Positions 1 to 10,000 of a stretch of 64,000 nt of DNA are shown in pieces. Below the pieces are notes generated by a model that was given only the letters and a program-made list of their open reading frames with translations, searched no databases and was not told where the DNA came from. The first letter of the stretch is position 1, and every line of letters begins with the position of its first letter. The DNA is from JASGJS01 sp047601185 (GTDB lineage Bacteria; Pseudomonadota; Gammaproteobacteria; JAURND01), in assembly GCA_047601185.1 (NCBI GenBank), contig JASGJS010000001.1, forward strand, positions 1,116,001-1,180,000, in the 5' to 3' direction. The position numbers were made by a program, and so were the translations under genes.

Positions 1-106
1 TCAAATCATGTATTTAGGCTGGAAGGTATTAATTCCCGTCGCATTAGTCTGGATCGTGGTGGTGGGGTTCGCCATCCAATTTCATGTAGGCCCTTGGTTT
101 AGTTAA
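1..106 (+). CDS. nuoH: NADH-quinone oxidoreductase subunit H, C-terminal end (partial)
   Basis: Only the last ~34 codons are in the window, open from the left edge to a TAA at 104-106. The residues form a hydrophobic helix (VLIPVALVWIVVVGF) followed by a short polar tail, as at the end of NuoH, the membrane subunit that forms the quinone-binding channel of complex I. The identification rests mainly on position: it immediately precedes nuoI, its normal neighbour, and its stop codon overlaps the nuoI start by one base, so the two are probably translationally coupled. Confidence 0.8.
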   Translation, partial: QIMYLGWKVLIPVALVWIVVVGFAIQFHVGPWFS

Positions 107-597
107 TGATGAAAATCAAACAAATTTTTAAAAGTTTTCTATTACTCGAACTCTTCAGAGGGTTATTTTTAACCTTACGGTATTTTTTTCGTCGAAAAGT
201 TACTCTACAATATCCCGAAGAAGAAACCCCCACCTCGCCACGTTTTCGCGGCATGTTGGGATTACGTCGTTACGCCAATGGTGAAGAACGCTGTATTGCC
301 TGTAAATTGTGTGAAGTGGTATGTCCCGCCATGGCCATTTCTATCGAAGCAGGGCCGCGAGAAGACGATGGCTCCCGACGCACCACCAAATACGAAGTGG
401 ATGCGTTTAAATGTATTTATTGTGGATTTTGTGAAGAAGCTTGCCCCGTGGATGCGATTGTCTTAACCCGAGAAATGCATTATCACCAAGAAGCCCGCGG
501 CGAGAATATTTATCCCAAAGAAAAATTATTGGCCATTGGTGCCCGTTATGAACCTCAAATAGCGAAAGATCGAGCTGAAGATGAACCTTACCGTTAA
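106..597 (+). CDS. nuoI: NADH-quinone oxidoreductase subunit I (2x[4Fe-4S])
   Basis: A 163-residue ferredoxin-like subunit that carries electrons through the peripheral arm of complex I towards quinone. Two complete CxxCxxCxxxCP motifs are visible, at C63/C66/C69/C73 and C103/C106/C109/C113, the ligands for clusters N6a and N6b. An N-terminal amphipathic/hydrophobic stretch (residues ~10-28) should anchor it to the membrane arm. Two consecutive ATG codons (106 and 109) are both possible starts. The end overlaps nuoJ by 17 bases, as expected in the nuo operon. Length and motifs are normal for the family. Confidence 0.97.
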   Translation: MMKIKQIFKSFLLLELFRGLFLTLRYFFRRKVTLQYPEEETPTSPRFRGMLGLRRYANGEERCIACKLCEVVCPAMAISIEAGPREDDGSRRTTKYEVDAFKCIYCGFCEEACPVDAIVLTREMHYHQEARGENIYPKEKLLAIGARYEPQIAKDRAEDEPYR

Positions 598-1207
598 TGC
601 CAATTTACTGATACAGCTCATTTTTTATTTTTTCTCAGCGCTATTGCTGTTCTCTGCTTGCATGGTGATCACTTCACGGTATCCGGTGCGCGGCGTATTA
701 TTTTTAATTTTAGGATTTTTCTGCAGCGCGGTGTTATGGATGTTGATTCAGGCAGAATTTTTAGCGTTAGTGCTGATTTTTGTCTATGTCGGCGCCGTCA
801 TGACCTTATTCCTGTTCGTCGTTATGATGCTCAATTTAGAAATTGCCAAACGCTTTAAAGGATGGGTGCCGCTGTTCCCGATCGGTTTGCTTGCTCTGGG
901 CTTATTACTTATCGCGATGGTTTATCCTCTAACCACTCAACTTTTTTCGGCGTCGGTGTATCATCTCACCTTACAACCGGAAAATTATAGTAATACCAAA
1001 GCATTGGGCGCGGTGTTATACACGCATTATGTGTATCCTTTTGAATTAGCCGCGGTGTTATTATTGGCGGCGATTATTGCCGCGATTAGCTTAACGTTTC
1101 GAGGACGCAAAGCCAACAGTAAAGCGCAGCGGATTGCTCAACAAATTGCCACCCATCCCAAAGATCGGTTGCGGATTATTCGCCATTTTCCGGTGGAAAA
1201 AAAATGA
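581..1207 (+). CDS. nuoJ: NADH-quinone oxidoreductase subunit J
   Basis: A 208-residue integral membrane subunit of complex I with five predicted hydrophobic segments. The family signature around FLALVLIFVYVGAVMTLFLF, the helix with the pi-bulge, lies near residues 60-80. The protein belongs to the proton-translocating membrane arm with NuoK, NuoL, NuoM and NuoN. It starts inside the end of nuoI and its stop overlaps the nuoK start by four bases, so translation of I, J and K is likely coupled. The C-terminus is basic and cytoplasmic in character. Nothing is unusual. Confidence 0.96.
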   Translation: MNLTVNANLLIQLIFYFFSALLLFSACMVITSRYPVRGVLFLILGFFCSAVLWMLIQAEFLALVLIFVYVGAVMTLFLFVVMMLNLEIAKRFKGWVPLFPIGLLALGLLLIAMVYPLTTQLFSASVYHLTLQPENYSNTKALGAVLYTHYVYPFELAAVLLLAAIIAAISLTFRGRKANSKAQRIAQQIATHPKDRLRIIRHFPVEKK

Positions 1208-1509
1208 TCGCTTTATCACACTATTTGATTGTTGCAGCAATATTATTTGTCATCAGCATGGCAGGGATTGTGCTCAATCGTAAAAATTTAATTGTGTTGC
1301 TGATGTGTATCGAACTCATGCTGTTGGCGGTCAATACCAATTTAATCGCCTTTTCGCAGTATTTGAACGATACCGCCGGTGAGGTGTTTGTATTTTTTAT
1401 TCTCACCGTCGCCGCAGCAGAATCTGCCATTGGTTTGGCGTTATTGGTATTGCTGTTTAGAAAACGCGGCAGCATCCAAGTGGATCAGCTAGATTCCTTA
1501 AAGGGATAA
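1204..1509 (+). CDS. nuoK: NADH-quinone oxidoreductase subunit K
   Basis: A 101-residue, three-helix membrane subunit of complex I of typical length. The conserved acidic residues of the proton path are visible: Glu in the helix MCIELMLLAVN and Glu in VAAAESAIGLA. It overlaps nuoJ by an ATGA junction and ends just before a 136-base gap that contains a palindromic repeat. That gap separates it from nuoL, which is unusual because nuoK and nuoL are normally almost contiguous. Confidence 0.96.
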   Translation: MIALSHYLIVAAILFVISMAGIVLNRKNLIVLLMCIELMLLAVNTNLIAFSQYLNDTAGEVFVFFILTVAAAESAIGLALLVLLFRKRGSIQVDQLDSLKG

Positions 1510-1571
1510 CTTTTTTGTGGGAGTGACTATGAAGATTGAGGTTCTACGAAGAGGTGAGTGGCGAGCTGTTT

Positions 1572-1615
1572 CCTTCTCCCCTTGTGGGAGAAGGTGCCGA
1601 TAGGCGGATGAGGGG
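1572..1615 (+). repeat. Palindromic repeat (REP-like family A), nuoK-nuoL gap
   Basis: Core CCTTCTCCC, a short spacer, GTGGGAGAAGG, then TGCCGATAGGCGGATGAGGGG. The two arms of the first part form a hairpin and GCCGATAGGC forms a second. The same sequence recurs at least 13 more times in this window in both orientations and always between genes. The flank GAGTGGCGAGCTGTTT on its left is also shared with other copies. Confidence 0.9.
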
Positions 1616-1645
1616 GATTTACAGTTACAATCTAAAAGGTAAAAT

Positions 1646-3619
1646 GTGTCATATTCCATCATAGCGATAACATTATTAGCGATTCTTGCGCCTTTACTCG
1701 GCGCCACCCTTGCTGGCGTCTGGGGAAAATACATCGGCAAAGAAGGCGCTAGCATCGTCACCATTGCCGGTGTCAGCTTAGCGTTTATCGGTTCATTTTA
1801 CATTTTTGAACGCATTGTTTTACAAGGCATGCCATTGGTTAACCATACCTTCTACACCTGGGGCAGTAGCACAGGCTTTAATTTCGGAATAGGGTTTTTA
1901 GTCGATAGACTCACCGCCGTCATGCTCTTCACCGTCACCTTTATTTCGTTACTTGTGCATATTTATAGCATCGGCTATATGCAGGACGATCCCGGCTACC
2001 AACGCTTTTTCTCCTACATGTCGTTATTCACTTTCTTTATGATGGTGCTGGTCGCTGCCAATAATTTTTTATTATTATTTTTTGGCTGGGAAGGTGTCGG
2101 CTTAGTCTCTTATTTATTAATTGGCTTCTGGTATCAGAAAATTTCTGCGATCAATGGCGGATTAAAAGCCTTTATTGTGAATCGCATCGGCGATTGTGGT
2201 TTTATCTTAGGCATTGCCGCTATTTTTGCCTATTGTGGCACGCTAGATTATCACAGCGTATTTTCCCAAATGGGAACATTGGCACTGATGAATCAAACCG
2301 TCACGCTATGGCCGGGGATGCATTGTTCGCTGCAGACCTTGGTATGCATTTTATTATTTGTCGGTGCGATGGGAAAATCCGCACAAATTCCCTTACACAT
2401 TTGGCTGCCGGAATCGATGGAAGGTCCCACCCCGATTTCAGCTTTGATTCATGCCGCCACCATGGTGACTGCAGGGATCTACATGGTCGCGCGTTTATCG
2501 CCGATCTATGAATTATCGCAAGTTGCACTCAGTTTAATTTTAGTCATCGGTGCAACCGGCGCGTTATTCTTAGGGATATTAGCGGTCATCCAAACCGATA
2601 TTAAACGTGTGATTGCGTATTCCACCATGTCACAACTCGGCTACATGATGGCAGCCAACGGCGCCTCTGCTTTTTCCGCCGGTATTTTTCACCTGCTCAC
2701 CCATGCTTGTTTTAAAGCCTTATTATTTTTGGCAGCAGGCTCGGTAATCATGGCGATGCATCATGAACAAGACATGCGCAAGATGGGGGGATTGCGAAAA
2801 TATTTGCCCATTACCTACGTGACATTTCTGATGGGTGCGCTGGCGTTAGCGGCGATTCCCCCATTTTCAGGGTTTTATTCGAAAGATGCAATTATCGATG
2901 CAGTGCATTTATCGCATATTCCTGGTGCGCAATATGCCTATTATTGCTTACTATTTGGCGCATTTTTTACCGCGTTATATATTTTTAGAGCGTTTTTTCT
3001 CACTTTTCATGGTCAAGCCCATACCAGCGATGATCTAGAACATCATATTCATGAATCGCAAGCCGTTGTGACCATGCCTTTGATTCTGTTAGCCTTGCTA
3101 TCGATTATGTTAGGCGCGATGTTGGCGGTTCCTATGTTGTATAGCTTGCATTATCCGTTGTTAGGCGAATCTGTTTATACTAGCCCTTTGTATAACACCT
3201 TAGCGCAACTCACCCAGGAATTTCCCGGGGTATTTCTCGCCGCGGTTGAATCCATTTTTCATGCGCCATTTTGGTTTGCGTTTGGGGGAATCGTGGTCGC
3301 GTGGGTGTGTTATCTTAAAAAGCCGCATTGGCCCGCCGTGTTGCAAGCCCATTTTCGGGGTATCTATTGGGTATTGATGCAAAAATATGGATTTGATGCG
3401 TTAACCGCAGGATTTGTTCGAGGCACTTACAAACTCAGCCGTTTCTTCTATCAAGACGGTGATGAAAAATTGATCGATGGCGTGATGGTCAACGGCTCAG
3501 GTCAACTGATTACACGTTTAGCGATGTGGCTGCGAAAACTCCAATCGGGTTATTTATACCATTATGCTTTTGCGATGGTGTTGGGATTATTGGTATTTTG
3601 TGCGTGGCTTTTTATTTAA
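1646..3619 (+). CDS. nuoL: NADH-quinone oxidoreductase subunit L
   Basis: A 657-residue antiporter-like proton-pumping subunit at the distal end of the complex I membrane arm. The family features are clear: the GWEGVGLVSYLLIGFW stretch near residue 150, the GAMGKSAQIPLHIWLPESMEGPTP region with its pump lysine near residue 245, and the HAATMVTAGIYM helix after it. The long C-terminal lateral helix region follows residue ~500. The start is a GTG at 1646 preceded by AAAAGGT at good spacing; an ATG two bases upstream is out of frame. It lies directly downstream of a repeat and is followed 11 bases later by nuoM. Confidence 0.97.
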   Translation: MSYSIIAITLLAILAPLLGATLAGVWGKYIGKEGASIVTIAGVSLAFIGSFYIFERIVLQGMPLVNHTFYTWGSSTGFNFGIGFLVDRLTAVMLFTVTFISLLVHIYSIGYMQDDPGYQRFFSYMSLFTFFMMVLVAANNFLLLFFGWEGVGLVSYLLIGFWYQKISAINGGLKAFIVNRIGDCGFILGIAAIFAYCGTLDYHSVFSQMGTLALMNQTVTLWPGMHCSLQTLVCILLFVGAMGKSAQIPLHIWLPESMEGPTPISALIHAATMVTAGIYMVARLSPIYELSQVALSLILVIGATGALFLGILAVIQTDIKRVIAYSTMSQLGYMMAANGASAFSAGIFHLLTHACFKALLFLAAGSVIMAMHHEQDMRKMGGLRKYLPITYVTFLMGALALAAIPPFSGFYSKDAIIDAVHLSHIPGAQYAYYCLLFGAFFTALYIFRAFFLTFHGQAHTSDDLEHHIHESQAVVTMPLILLALLSIMLGAMLAVPMLYSLHYPLLGESVYTSPLYNTLAQLTQEFPGVFLAAVESIFHAPFWFAFGGIVVAWVCYLKKPHWPAVLQAHFRGIYWVLMQKYGFDALTAGFVRGTYKLSRFFYQDGDEKLIDGVMVNGSGQLITRLAMWLRKLQSGYLYHYAFAMVLGLLVFCAWLFI

Positions 3620-3630
3620 CGAGAAATTGA

Positions 3631-5145
3631 ATGCTAAATTGGCCTATACTCAGCTTGCTCATTTGGATACCCGTTATTGGGGGGATTGTCCTGTTATTAA
3701 CGGGCAGTGATCGTCACGCCATTCGCGCCCGTTGGATCGCTTTAGGCTTTGCGCTCATTAATGTTGCTTTATGTGTGGTGCTCTATCAGCACTTTGCTTT
3801 TGACACCAGCGCCTTGCAGTTCACCGAAAGTCACCCGTGGATTCCGTCTTATGGCGTGCAATACAGCTTAGGCGTCGATGGCATTTCAATGCCGCTGATT
3901 TTATTAACCGTCTTTACCACCTTATTGGTCGTTCTGGCTTCGTGGGAAACCGTTCATACCAAAGTTGCGCAATACTTAGCCACCTTCCTGATTATGCAGG
4001 GGATGGTGATTGGCGTTTTCGCCGCAGCAGACTCTATTTTATTCTATGTATTTTGGGAAGGGATGCTGATTCCCATGTATTTAAGTATTGGTATATGGGG
4101 GAGTGATAACCGCTCTTACGCCGCCATTAAATTTTTCCTGTTCACCTTTTTTGGCTCAGCGTTAATGCTGGTCGCCTTTTTGTATCTAAGAATCCAAGCG
4201 CATAGTTTTGCGATCACGGATTTTGTCAGCCTACCCCTTAATTTCAAAGAACAAATTCTTCTCTTCTTAGCATTTTTACTGGCATTTGCCGTCAAAATAC
4301 CGATGTGGCCGGTTCATACCTGGTTACCCGATGCACATACTGAGGCCCCTGCTGGAGGCTCAGTGGTGCTAGCTGCCTTAATGCTGAAAATGGGTGCCTA
4401 TGGATTTTTGCGATTTAGCTTACCCATCACACCGGATGCTTCACGCTTTTTGGCTTGGCCCATGATCGTGTTATCGTTAATCGCAATCGTGTATATTGGT
4501 CTCATCGCTATCGCACAAACCGATTTGAAAAAATTGATTGCGTATTCTTCCGTAGCGCATATGGGGTTTGTGACCTTAGGTTGCTTTATCATTTATTTGA
4601 TTGTGGACCGTACCCGGGATTTGGTCACCGCAGACATGGCGTTAGAAGGCGCGTTAGTACAAATGATCGCCCATGCCTTTGGTTCCGGCGCCATGTTCCT
4701 TAGTTTTGGTATGCTCTACGAACGATTACATACGCGATTAATTGCCAACTTTGGTGGCATCGCCCGACCCATGCCAATTTTTGCCGCGTTCTTTATGCTA
4801 TTCGCTCTATCGAATGTCGGCCTGCCCGGCACCTCAGGGTTTGTGGGTGAATTTTTGGTGATTGTCAGCAGCTTTAAGGGCAATATTTGGGTGGCGCTAC
4901 TGGCTTCCACTACCTTAATCATCGGCGCAACCTACACATTATGGATGTACAAACGGGTATTCTATGGCCCTATCCAGTCGGAAGGGGTCGCGATGCTGCA
5001 AGATGCCAATAAATTGGATCTGCTGATTTTTATATTAACGGGTGCCGCCGTGCTCTGGATTGGGCTTTATCCCGCTCCTTTGCTGCATATTTTTCATGCG
5101 ACTGTGGGGCATTTGTTGCAGATTAGTGTGCAGAGTAAGTTATGA
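3631..5145 (+). CDS. nuoM: NADH-quinone oxidoreductase subunit M
   Basis: A 504-residue antiporter-like proton-pumping membrane subunit of complex I. The signature FWEGMLIPMYLSIGIWG is near residue 145 and the AFAVKIPMWPVHTWLPDAHTEAP segment, with its conserved lysine and glutamate, near residue 235. It follows nuoL with an 11-base gap and precedes a 357-base gap full of repeats before nuoN. Length and hydrophobic pattern are normal. Confidence 0.97.
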   Translation: MLNWPILSLLIWIPVIGGIVLLLTGSDRHAIRARWIALGFALINVALCVVLYQHFAFDTSALQFTESHPWIPSYGVQYSLGVDGISMPLILLTVFTTLLVVLASWETVHTKVAQYLATFLIMQGMVIGVFAAADSILFYVFWEGMLIPMYLSIGIWGSDNRSYAAIKFFLFTFFGSALMLVAFLYLRIQAHSFAITDFVSLPLNFKEQILLFLAFLLAFAVKIPMWPVHTWLPDAHTEAPAGGSVVLAALMLKMGAYGFLRFSLPITPDASRFLAWPMIVLSLIAIVYIGLIAIAQTDLKKLIAYSSVAHMGFVTLGCFIIYLIVDRTRDLVTADMALEGALVQMIAHAFGSGAMFLSFGMLYERLHTRLIANFGGIARPMPIFAAFFMLFALSNVGLPGTSGFVGEFLVIVSSFKGNIWVALLASTTLIIGATYTLWMYKRVFYGPIQSEGVAMLQDANKLDLLIFILTGAAVLWIGLYPAPLLHIFHATVGHLLQISVQSKL

Positions 5146-5269
5146 GATGGCTAGAGGGCCTGAGGGGATGGATGACTTGCCATACCCTTCAAACTAAGAG
5201 TTTAGAAATGCTTGAGTTTTGATTTTTGAGGTTTGAGAAACGCCTAAAGCTTGATGTGGTGAGCTGTTT

Positions 5270-5397
5270 CCTTCTCCCCTTGTGGGAGAAGGTGGCCGAA
5301 TAGGCCGGATGAGGGGTAAGGCTTTTTTATATCAAAAGATTGTATGGCCCCCTCATCCGCCTATCGGCACCTTCTCCCACAAAAAAAGGGGAGAAGG
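5270..5397. repeat. Two family-A repeats in inverted orientation, nuoM-nuoN gap
   Basis: A forward copy (5270-5316) and an inverted copy (5348-5397) face each other across about 30 bases, so the whole 128-base block could fold into one long hairpin. The gap 5146-5502 has no gene; open frames seen there are made of repeat sequence. The left flank (AAGCTTGATGTGGTGAGCTG) recurs at other copies. The segment 5401-5452 also recurs, at 36448-36498. Confidence 0.88.
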
Positions 5398-5400
5398 AAC

Positions 5401-5452
5401 CACACCGACCTTTTCAGTGTTTCCTCTTAGTTCACCGCCATTGAAAGTAAAG
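5401..5452 (+). repeat. Short dispersed repeat shared with 36448-36498
   Basis: About 50 bases (ACACCGACCTTTT...GAAAGTAAAG) match 36448-36498 with only a few differences. Both copies lie within ~200 bases of family-A repeats but on opposite sides: here just downstream of one, at 36.4 kb upstream. This suggests that the mobile unit or hotspot is larger than the palindromic core. Confidence 0.7.
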
Positions 5453-5502
5453 ACTTTTAAAACTGTGAATATATCGACTATTGTGAGGTTAGTTAACATT
5501 TC

Positions 5503-6906
5503 ATGAGTCTACAATTCTTCCTCCCCGTCCTCCCGGAACTTTTCGTGCTGTGCATGATTTGTGTCATTCTACTCATTTATCTATTCGCCACCAAATCCAT
5601 TTACGGCTGGGTACAAGCCACCCTGATTGCGGTCGCTGCTTTATCCGCCTGGCAATATCAGCTCCCTGCGCAACTGGCTTTTTCCGGCATGTTCGTTTTG
5701 GATCACTTAGCCATCGTCCTAAAATTATTCATTTACCTATCTTGTTTTATCGCCTTCGTTTATGCCCGCACTTTCAACCCCAAAGGCGAGTATTATTTAC
5801 TGGGTTTACTCGCGATGGTGGGGATGATGGTGCTCGTCTCCGCCCACAACTTTATCACTTTATTTATCGGGTTAGAGCTATTTTCCTTACCCGTCTACGC
5901 GATGATCGCGCTCAAGCGTGATGATGCCATCTCAGTAGAAGCCGCCATGAAATACTTTATCATCGGCTCTGTGGCATCAGGGATGTTATTGTATGGATTC
6001 TCATTACTTTACGGCGCAACCCTAAGCTTAGACATCAGCCAGGTCGCCGCGTTTATTCAACATGCACCGTCACCGTCTTGGTTTATCTTACTGGGTGTGG
6101 TGTTCGTGATTGCCGGTTTAGCGTTTAAATTAGGCGCAGTGCCATTCCATATGTGGGTGCCGGACGTGTATGAAGGCGCTCCCGCCTCAGTAGTATTATT
6201 CTTAGGCACAGCGCCCAAACTCGCTGCTGCCGGGCTCGCGTTTCGGCTCCTCAACGACACCTTAACGGGCGTCAGTTTAAATTGGCAACCGTTATTAATC
6301 ATTGTTGCGGTGCTGTCCATGGCCGTGGGCAACATTGCCGCCATCGCCCAAACCAATATCAAGCGCATGCTGGCCTATTCCTCCATCGCGCACATAGGTT
6401 ACATGACCCTCGGTTTGTTGACCGCCACCCCCAATGGCTACGGCGCCGCCTTATTTTATGTAGTCAGCTATGCGTTAATGACCTTAGGCGCTTTCGGTTT
6501 AGTCGCCATGCTCAATCACGCTGGCTACACAGCAAGTCAAATTGAAGATTTTAAAGGCCTTAACAACCGTAACCCTTGGCTCGCCTTGATGATGTTATTA
6601 GTGATGTTTTCCTTAGCCGGCGTCCCTCCGTTGGTCGGTTTTATGGCGAAAGTGTCTGTCATCGAAGCCTTAATCTCCGTCCACTTAGTATGGTTAGCCG
6701 CATTGGCTTTATTATTCTCGGTGATTGGTGCCTATTATTATATTCGCGTGGTCAAGGTGATGTATTTTGAAGACCCAGTCGACACCCAACCTTTGTCCTG
6801 TTCACGTGGCACTCAATGGGCCATGACATTTAATGGCCTCATTTTACTGGTGCTGGGGATTGTGCCGGGATTATTATTTACATTATGCCAGGCCGCTTTT
6901 CAATAA
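5503..6906 (+). CDS. nuoN: NADH-quinone oxidoreductase subunit N
   Basis: A 467-residue antiporter-like proton-pumping subunit and last gene of the nuo operon. Family motifs are present: the GLELFSLPVYAMIALKR segment near residue 125, FKLGAVPFHMWVPDVYEGAP near residue 210 with the conserved lysine, and the lysine-bearing QTNIKRMLAYSSIAHIGY near residue 285. The ATG at 5503 is chosen because it starts the hydrophobic N-terminus. The 357-base repeat-filled gap upstream may mean that nuoN depends on read-through or has its own promoter. Confidence 0.97.
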   Translation: MSLQFFLPVLPELFVLCMICVILLIYLFATKSIYGWVQATLIAVAALSAWQYQLPAQLAFSGMFVLDHLAIVLKLFIYLSCFIAFVYARTFNPKGEYYLLGLLAMVGMMVLVSAHNFITLFIGLELFSLPVYAMIALKRDDAISVEAAMKYFIIGSVASGMLLYGFSLLYGATLSLDISQVAAFIQHAPSPSWFILLGVVFVIAGLAFKLGAVPFHMWVPDVYEGAPASVVLFLGTAPKLAAAGLAFRLLNDTLTGVSLNWQPLLIIVAVLSMAVGNIAAIAQTNIKRMLAYSSIAHIGYMTLGLLTATPNGYGAALFYVVSYALMTLGAFGLVAMLNHAGYTASQIEDFKGLNNRNPWLALMMLLVMFSLAGVPPLVGFMAKVSVIEALISVHLVWLAALALLFSVIGAYYYIRVVKVMYFEDPVDTQPLSCSRGTQWAMTFNGLILLVLGIVPGLLFTLCQAAFQ

Positions 6907-6961
6907 AAAGATATCCAAGAAACGCTTGGGGCCTGAGAAACGCTTGAAGCTTGATGTGGTG

Positions 6962-7008
6962 CCTTCTCCCCTCCGTGGGAGAAGGTGGCCGATAGGCCGG
7001 ATGAGGGG
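6962..7008 (+). repeat. Family-A palindromic repeat downstream of nuoN
   Basis: A complete copy (CCTTCTCCC...GTGGGAGAAGG, then GGCCGATAGGCC, GATGAGGGG). It is preceded by the recurring flank GAAACGCTTGAAGCTTGATG. It separates the nuo operon from the unknown large gene downstream. Confidence 0.9.
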
Positions 7009-7074
7009 GAAAAAATTTACATCACAGAAGTTTTTGTGTTAAACTCCTTTACATAAATGTTACGAGAGACGAGT

Positions 7075-10000
7075 ATGAGTACAGCAGCCACAGAAACCCC
7101 CACCACAAAACCCTCCTCAGACATCAAAGCCTCTCCTTATAGCCCTGAACCCTTTAAAGCCGTCATGGAAATGATAAAGGGTCCTTATAAGTTGTCTAAG
7201 GATAACAAGGCTAAACTACTGATAGAAGCCTGTTTAGCGGAGACTAAAGATAAAGCACTACAACTAGAACGCTTAAATACATTAATGCGTGATGCTAAAG
7301 ACCATTTTCCGCGAGAGAAAACGGTTGCGATTATCAACCTTCTTAAAGACCAGCTCAAAAAGTACGAATGCATTGATATAATGGCTTGGCAAAAAGACAG
7401 AGAAACATTAGATTTCAGGCTGCGTATTGCGGGAGATTTATTAAACATTGAGGATGAAATTAAAACACTCAAAGATGTAAGTTTACGTTTTGAAGGAGTG
7501 AAAAAAACGCTCGAATTTCTTCCCAATTTTTTAAAACGGCGGATATTTCCAGCTGATCCAATCACGCAAAGAAAACTTCGCAATAGTTTATCATACAGTT
7601 TGATAGAAAGCAACTTATCAGGTCTCTTACGTTTTCTAGTTTCTCACCAAACTGAGGCTAAAAATTTTTTTGGACAGGTCACCAGTAGAAAATTTTCTTG
7701 GCCAACGCTTCGAGATACATGTGATCCTATCTTACTTCCTATCGCAGATTTTAGTTATTATCAGTATTTAGTTGAAGAAAGTGCAAAAAATCCAAAAGAT
7801 GTCGATTTTCAAAAAGCGTTAATGCAGGCACGAGAATGGGTTGATTTAGAGCCTGTGCCTTTAACATTCCAGCAACGCCAAGAAGAATTATTAAAACTTT
7901 ATATCACACTTAAAAAATCGATAAAAGCAAGTGGATATTATGCGCGATCAGAAATGACACAAGCAGTCAAAGATTCTATTTTTCAGTTTGAAAAGGATGT
8001 TGATGCGTCTCAACTGGGTTTTTGTGTCTTATCTCTAGATTCATTGTCTGTAGATTTTGTTCAGAGAACTGACTTAATCGATCGAGAGGATAAGTTTAAG
8101 CATTTCCCAAATTGGATAATAGATGATTGCCAGCTGATGAGGGATTCTTATCGCACTCTGGCAATGCGGGCAGCTGGTCTTGAAGCAGAAAAAAATAAAC
8201 TAGAACATAGTATTTTTAAAATCTTTGAGCAGGGAGGTGCTGCGTTTGAGACAGTATTGAGTCTTTATACGCATTTCCAGACGACTAGCACGGCTTATCG
8301 ATATAAAACCGCTTTACAATGTCTGAACGCAAAAGGCGAAACCCTTATCGATGTGATGTTTACCCACCCAGACCAACAATCGCGTCCCTTCACACCCGAA
8401 GACCGTGAAAGACTGATACGCGTGATGCAATTTGGCACAGATCCTGATCAAAAGACTTATGGATATGGTGCTGGCGTTATTAAATTGCTGGATATCGCAA
8501 ATAATCCGCATTTATATCCGAAATTACACCCCAGTAGATGGCACTTTATTTACGAAAACATAGCGTTGATCTTGCGTTCAGCAGCTATCAATAATCCCGA
8601 AGACTGTAAGCTTGATCCCAGGGTCCAAGAAGGATTAGTAACCTATAAAACCTGTGATGAAATTTTCATGGAATTTAATAAAAAAGAGACGGATCCTCTC
8701 AAGGCAATTTGTACAAGTGTAAAAGAAATCATTAAAGTGATTGGAAATGTCAGCTATACTTTCGAAGATTTTCAAAAACTGTTATCCACAATTCAAAAAG
8801 AAAATTTTTTACAATGTTATTTTGAAATTCGTAGTATGTCGCAACTGCATGAGAGCAGATTTCCACTCGGTAAAGCTGAAATTTTGTATCGTTTTTGTCT
8901 CATGAAGCTGGAAGAAGAAGCAAGTAAAAATAATATCGATCTTTCTTTAACAGCAAGACTGAAGTCTTTTGAAGTGGAATGTAAAGCTAAAGGCTTGCAA
9001 TTTGACAGATATGGGGTAGGCTTGATCAGCCAACCTTTATCGCGAACACTAGCTGAAGTATGGATCGAAAGATGTCGAGGTCACTTTTATCCAGACGAGT
9101 TGAATTTACTTAAAGCTGAGCCCAGCGATCCGAAGAATCCGAGAGATTCGGAATATAAAATTAATCTACAACCCCAAAAGCCTTTCCGACAGGCGTTTAA
9201 TGCAAGTTTAGTAAAACCCCCAATTCCAGAAGCTCAGCAACCTTTATCATCATCATCTTCCTCTTTAGCGCCTTCACCCAGTTTTATTCCATTTTCCAAA
9301 TCTATGCGTGAGGAAGATATTCCCACAGGAGCAGTCATTGAATTAAAGGAAATGAAAAAAACGCCAGAAAAGCTTGAGTCTTCACTCACTTTAGAGCCTT
9401 CACCTAGTTTTGTATCATTTCCAAAATCTACATTTGAAGGGGAAAATACCGGTGAAGTCGTTGAATTAAGAGAGATGAAAAAAATATCAGAACCTACTGA
9501 TCGTAAATTTTTTACCGGACCTAAGGAAAATCTTATTGATGTTGCTTTTACGCGCGAGCGTGCAGAAGCTTTGGATGAAAAATTGAGTCCTAGGCTGATA
9601 TCATTATTGCAAGCATCAGGTGTTTCTAAGCTATTCGATGCATTAGGTGATAAAAAATTGCATGTTAGTAAGCAGGAGTGGATGCGAGAAAATATGATCT
9701 TGTTATTAGGTTTGACTGATAAGAATGATGAAGAATTTGCAAAAATGCCTTCTAATGCTCGAGCCGCAGTCAATGTATATCGAAAAGTAAAAGAAGAGTT
9801 TAATAAGATCTGTGGAAAAAGAGGGAAGGAATGGGATGTATGCGTCACGGGAGGTTTAATGTGCGGCGTGTTGACTGTTGAAGCACCTGCTGGCTATTCC
9901 GGATTTTTTAGTCAACCTTATGAAAAGGCAATCAGTCTTTTATCAAAAATTCAGCTTGAAAATATTTCTAAAGACGATACACCACATTGGAAGGCTAAGC

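Noticed and set aside
5282..5506. 74-codon frame in the nuoM-nuoN gap
   Set aside because: It is translated palindromic repeat sequence with no independent support.
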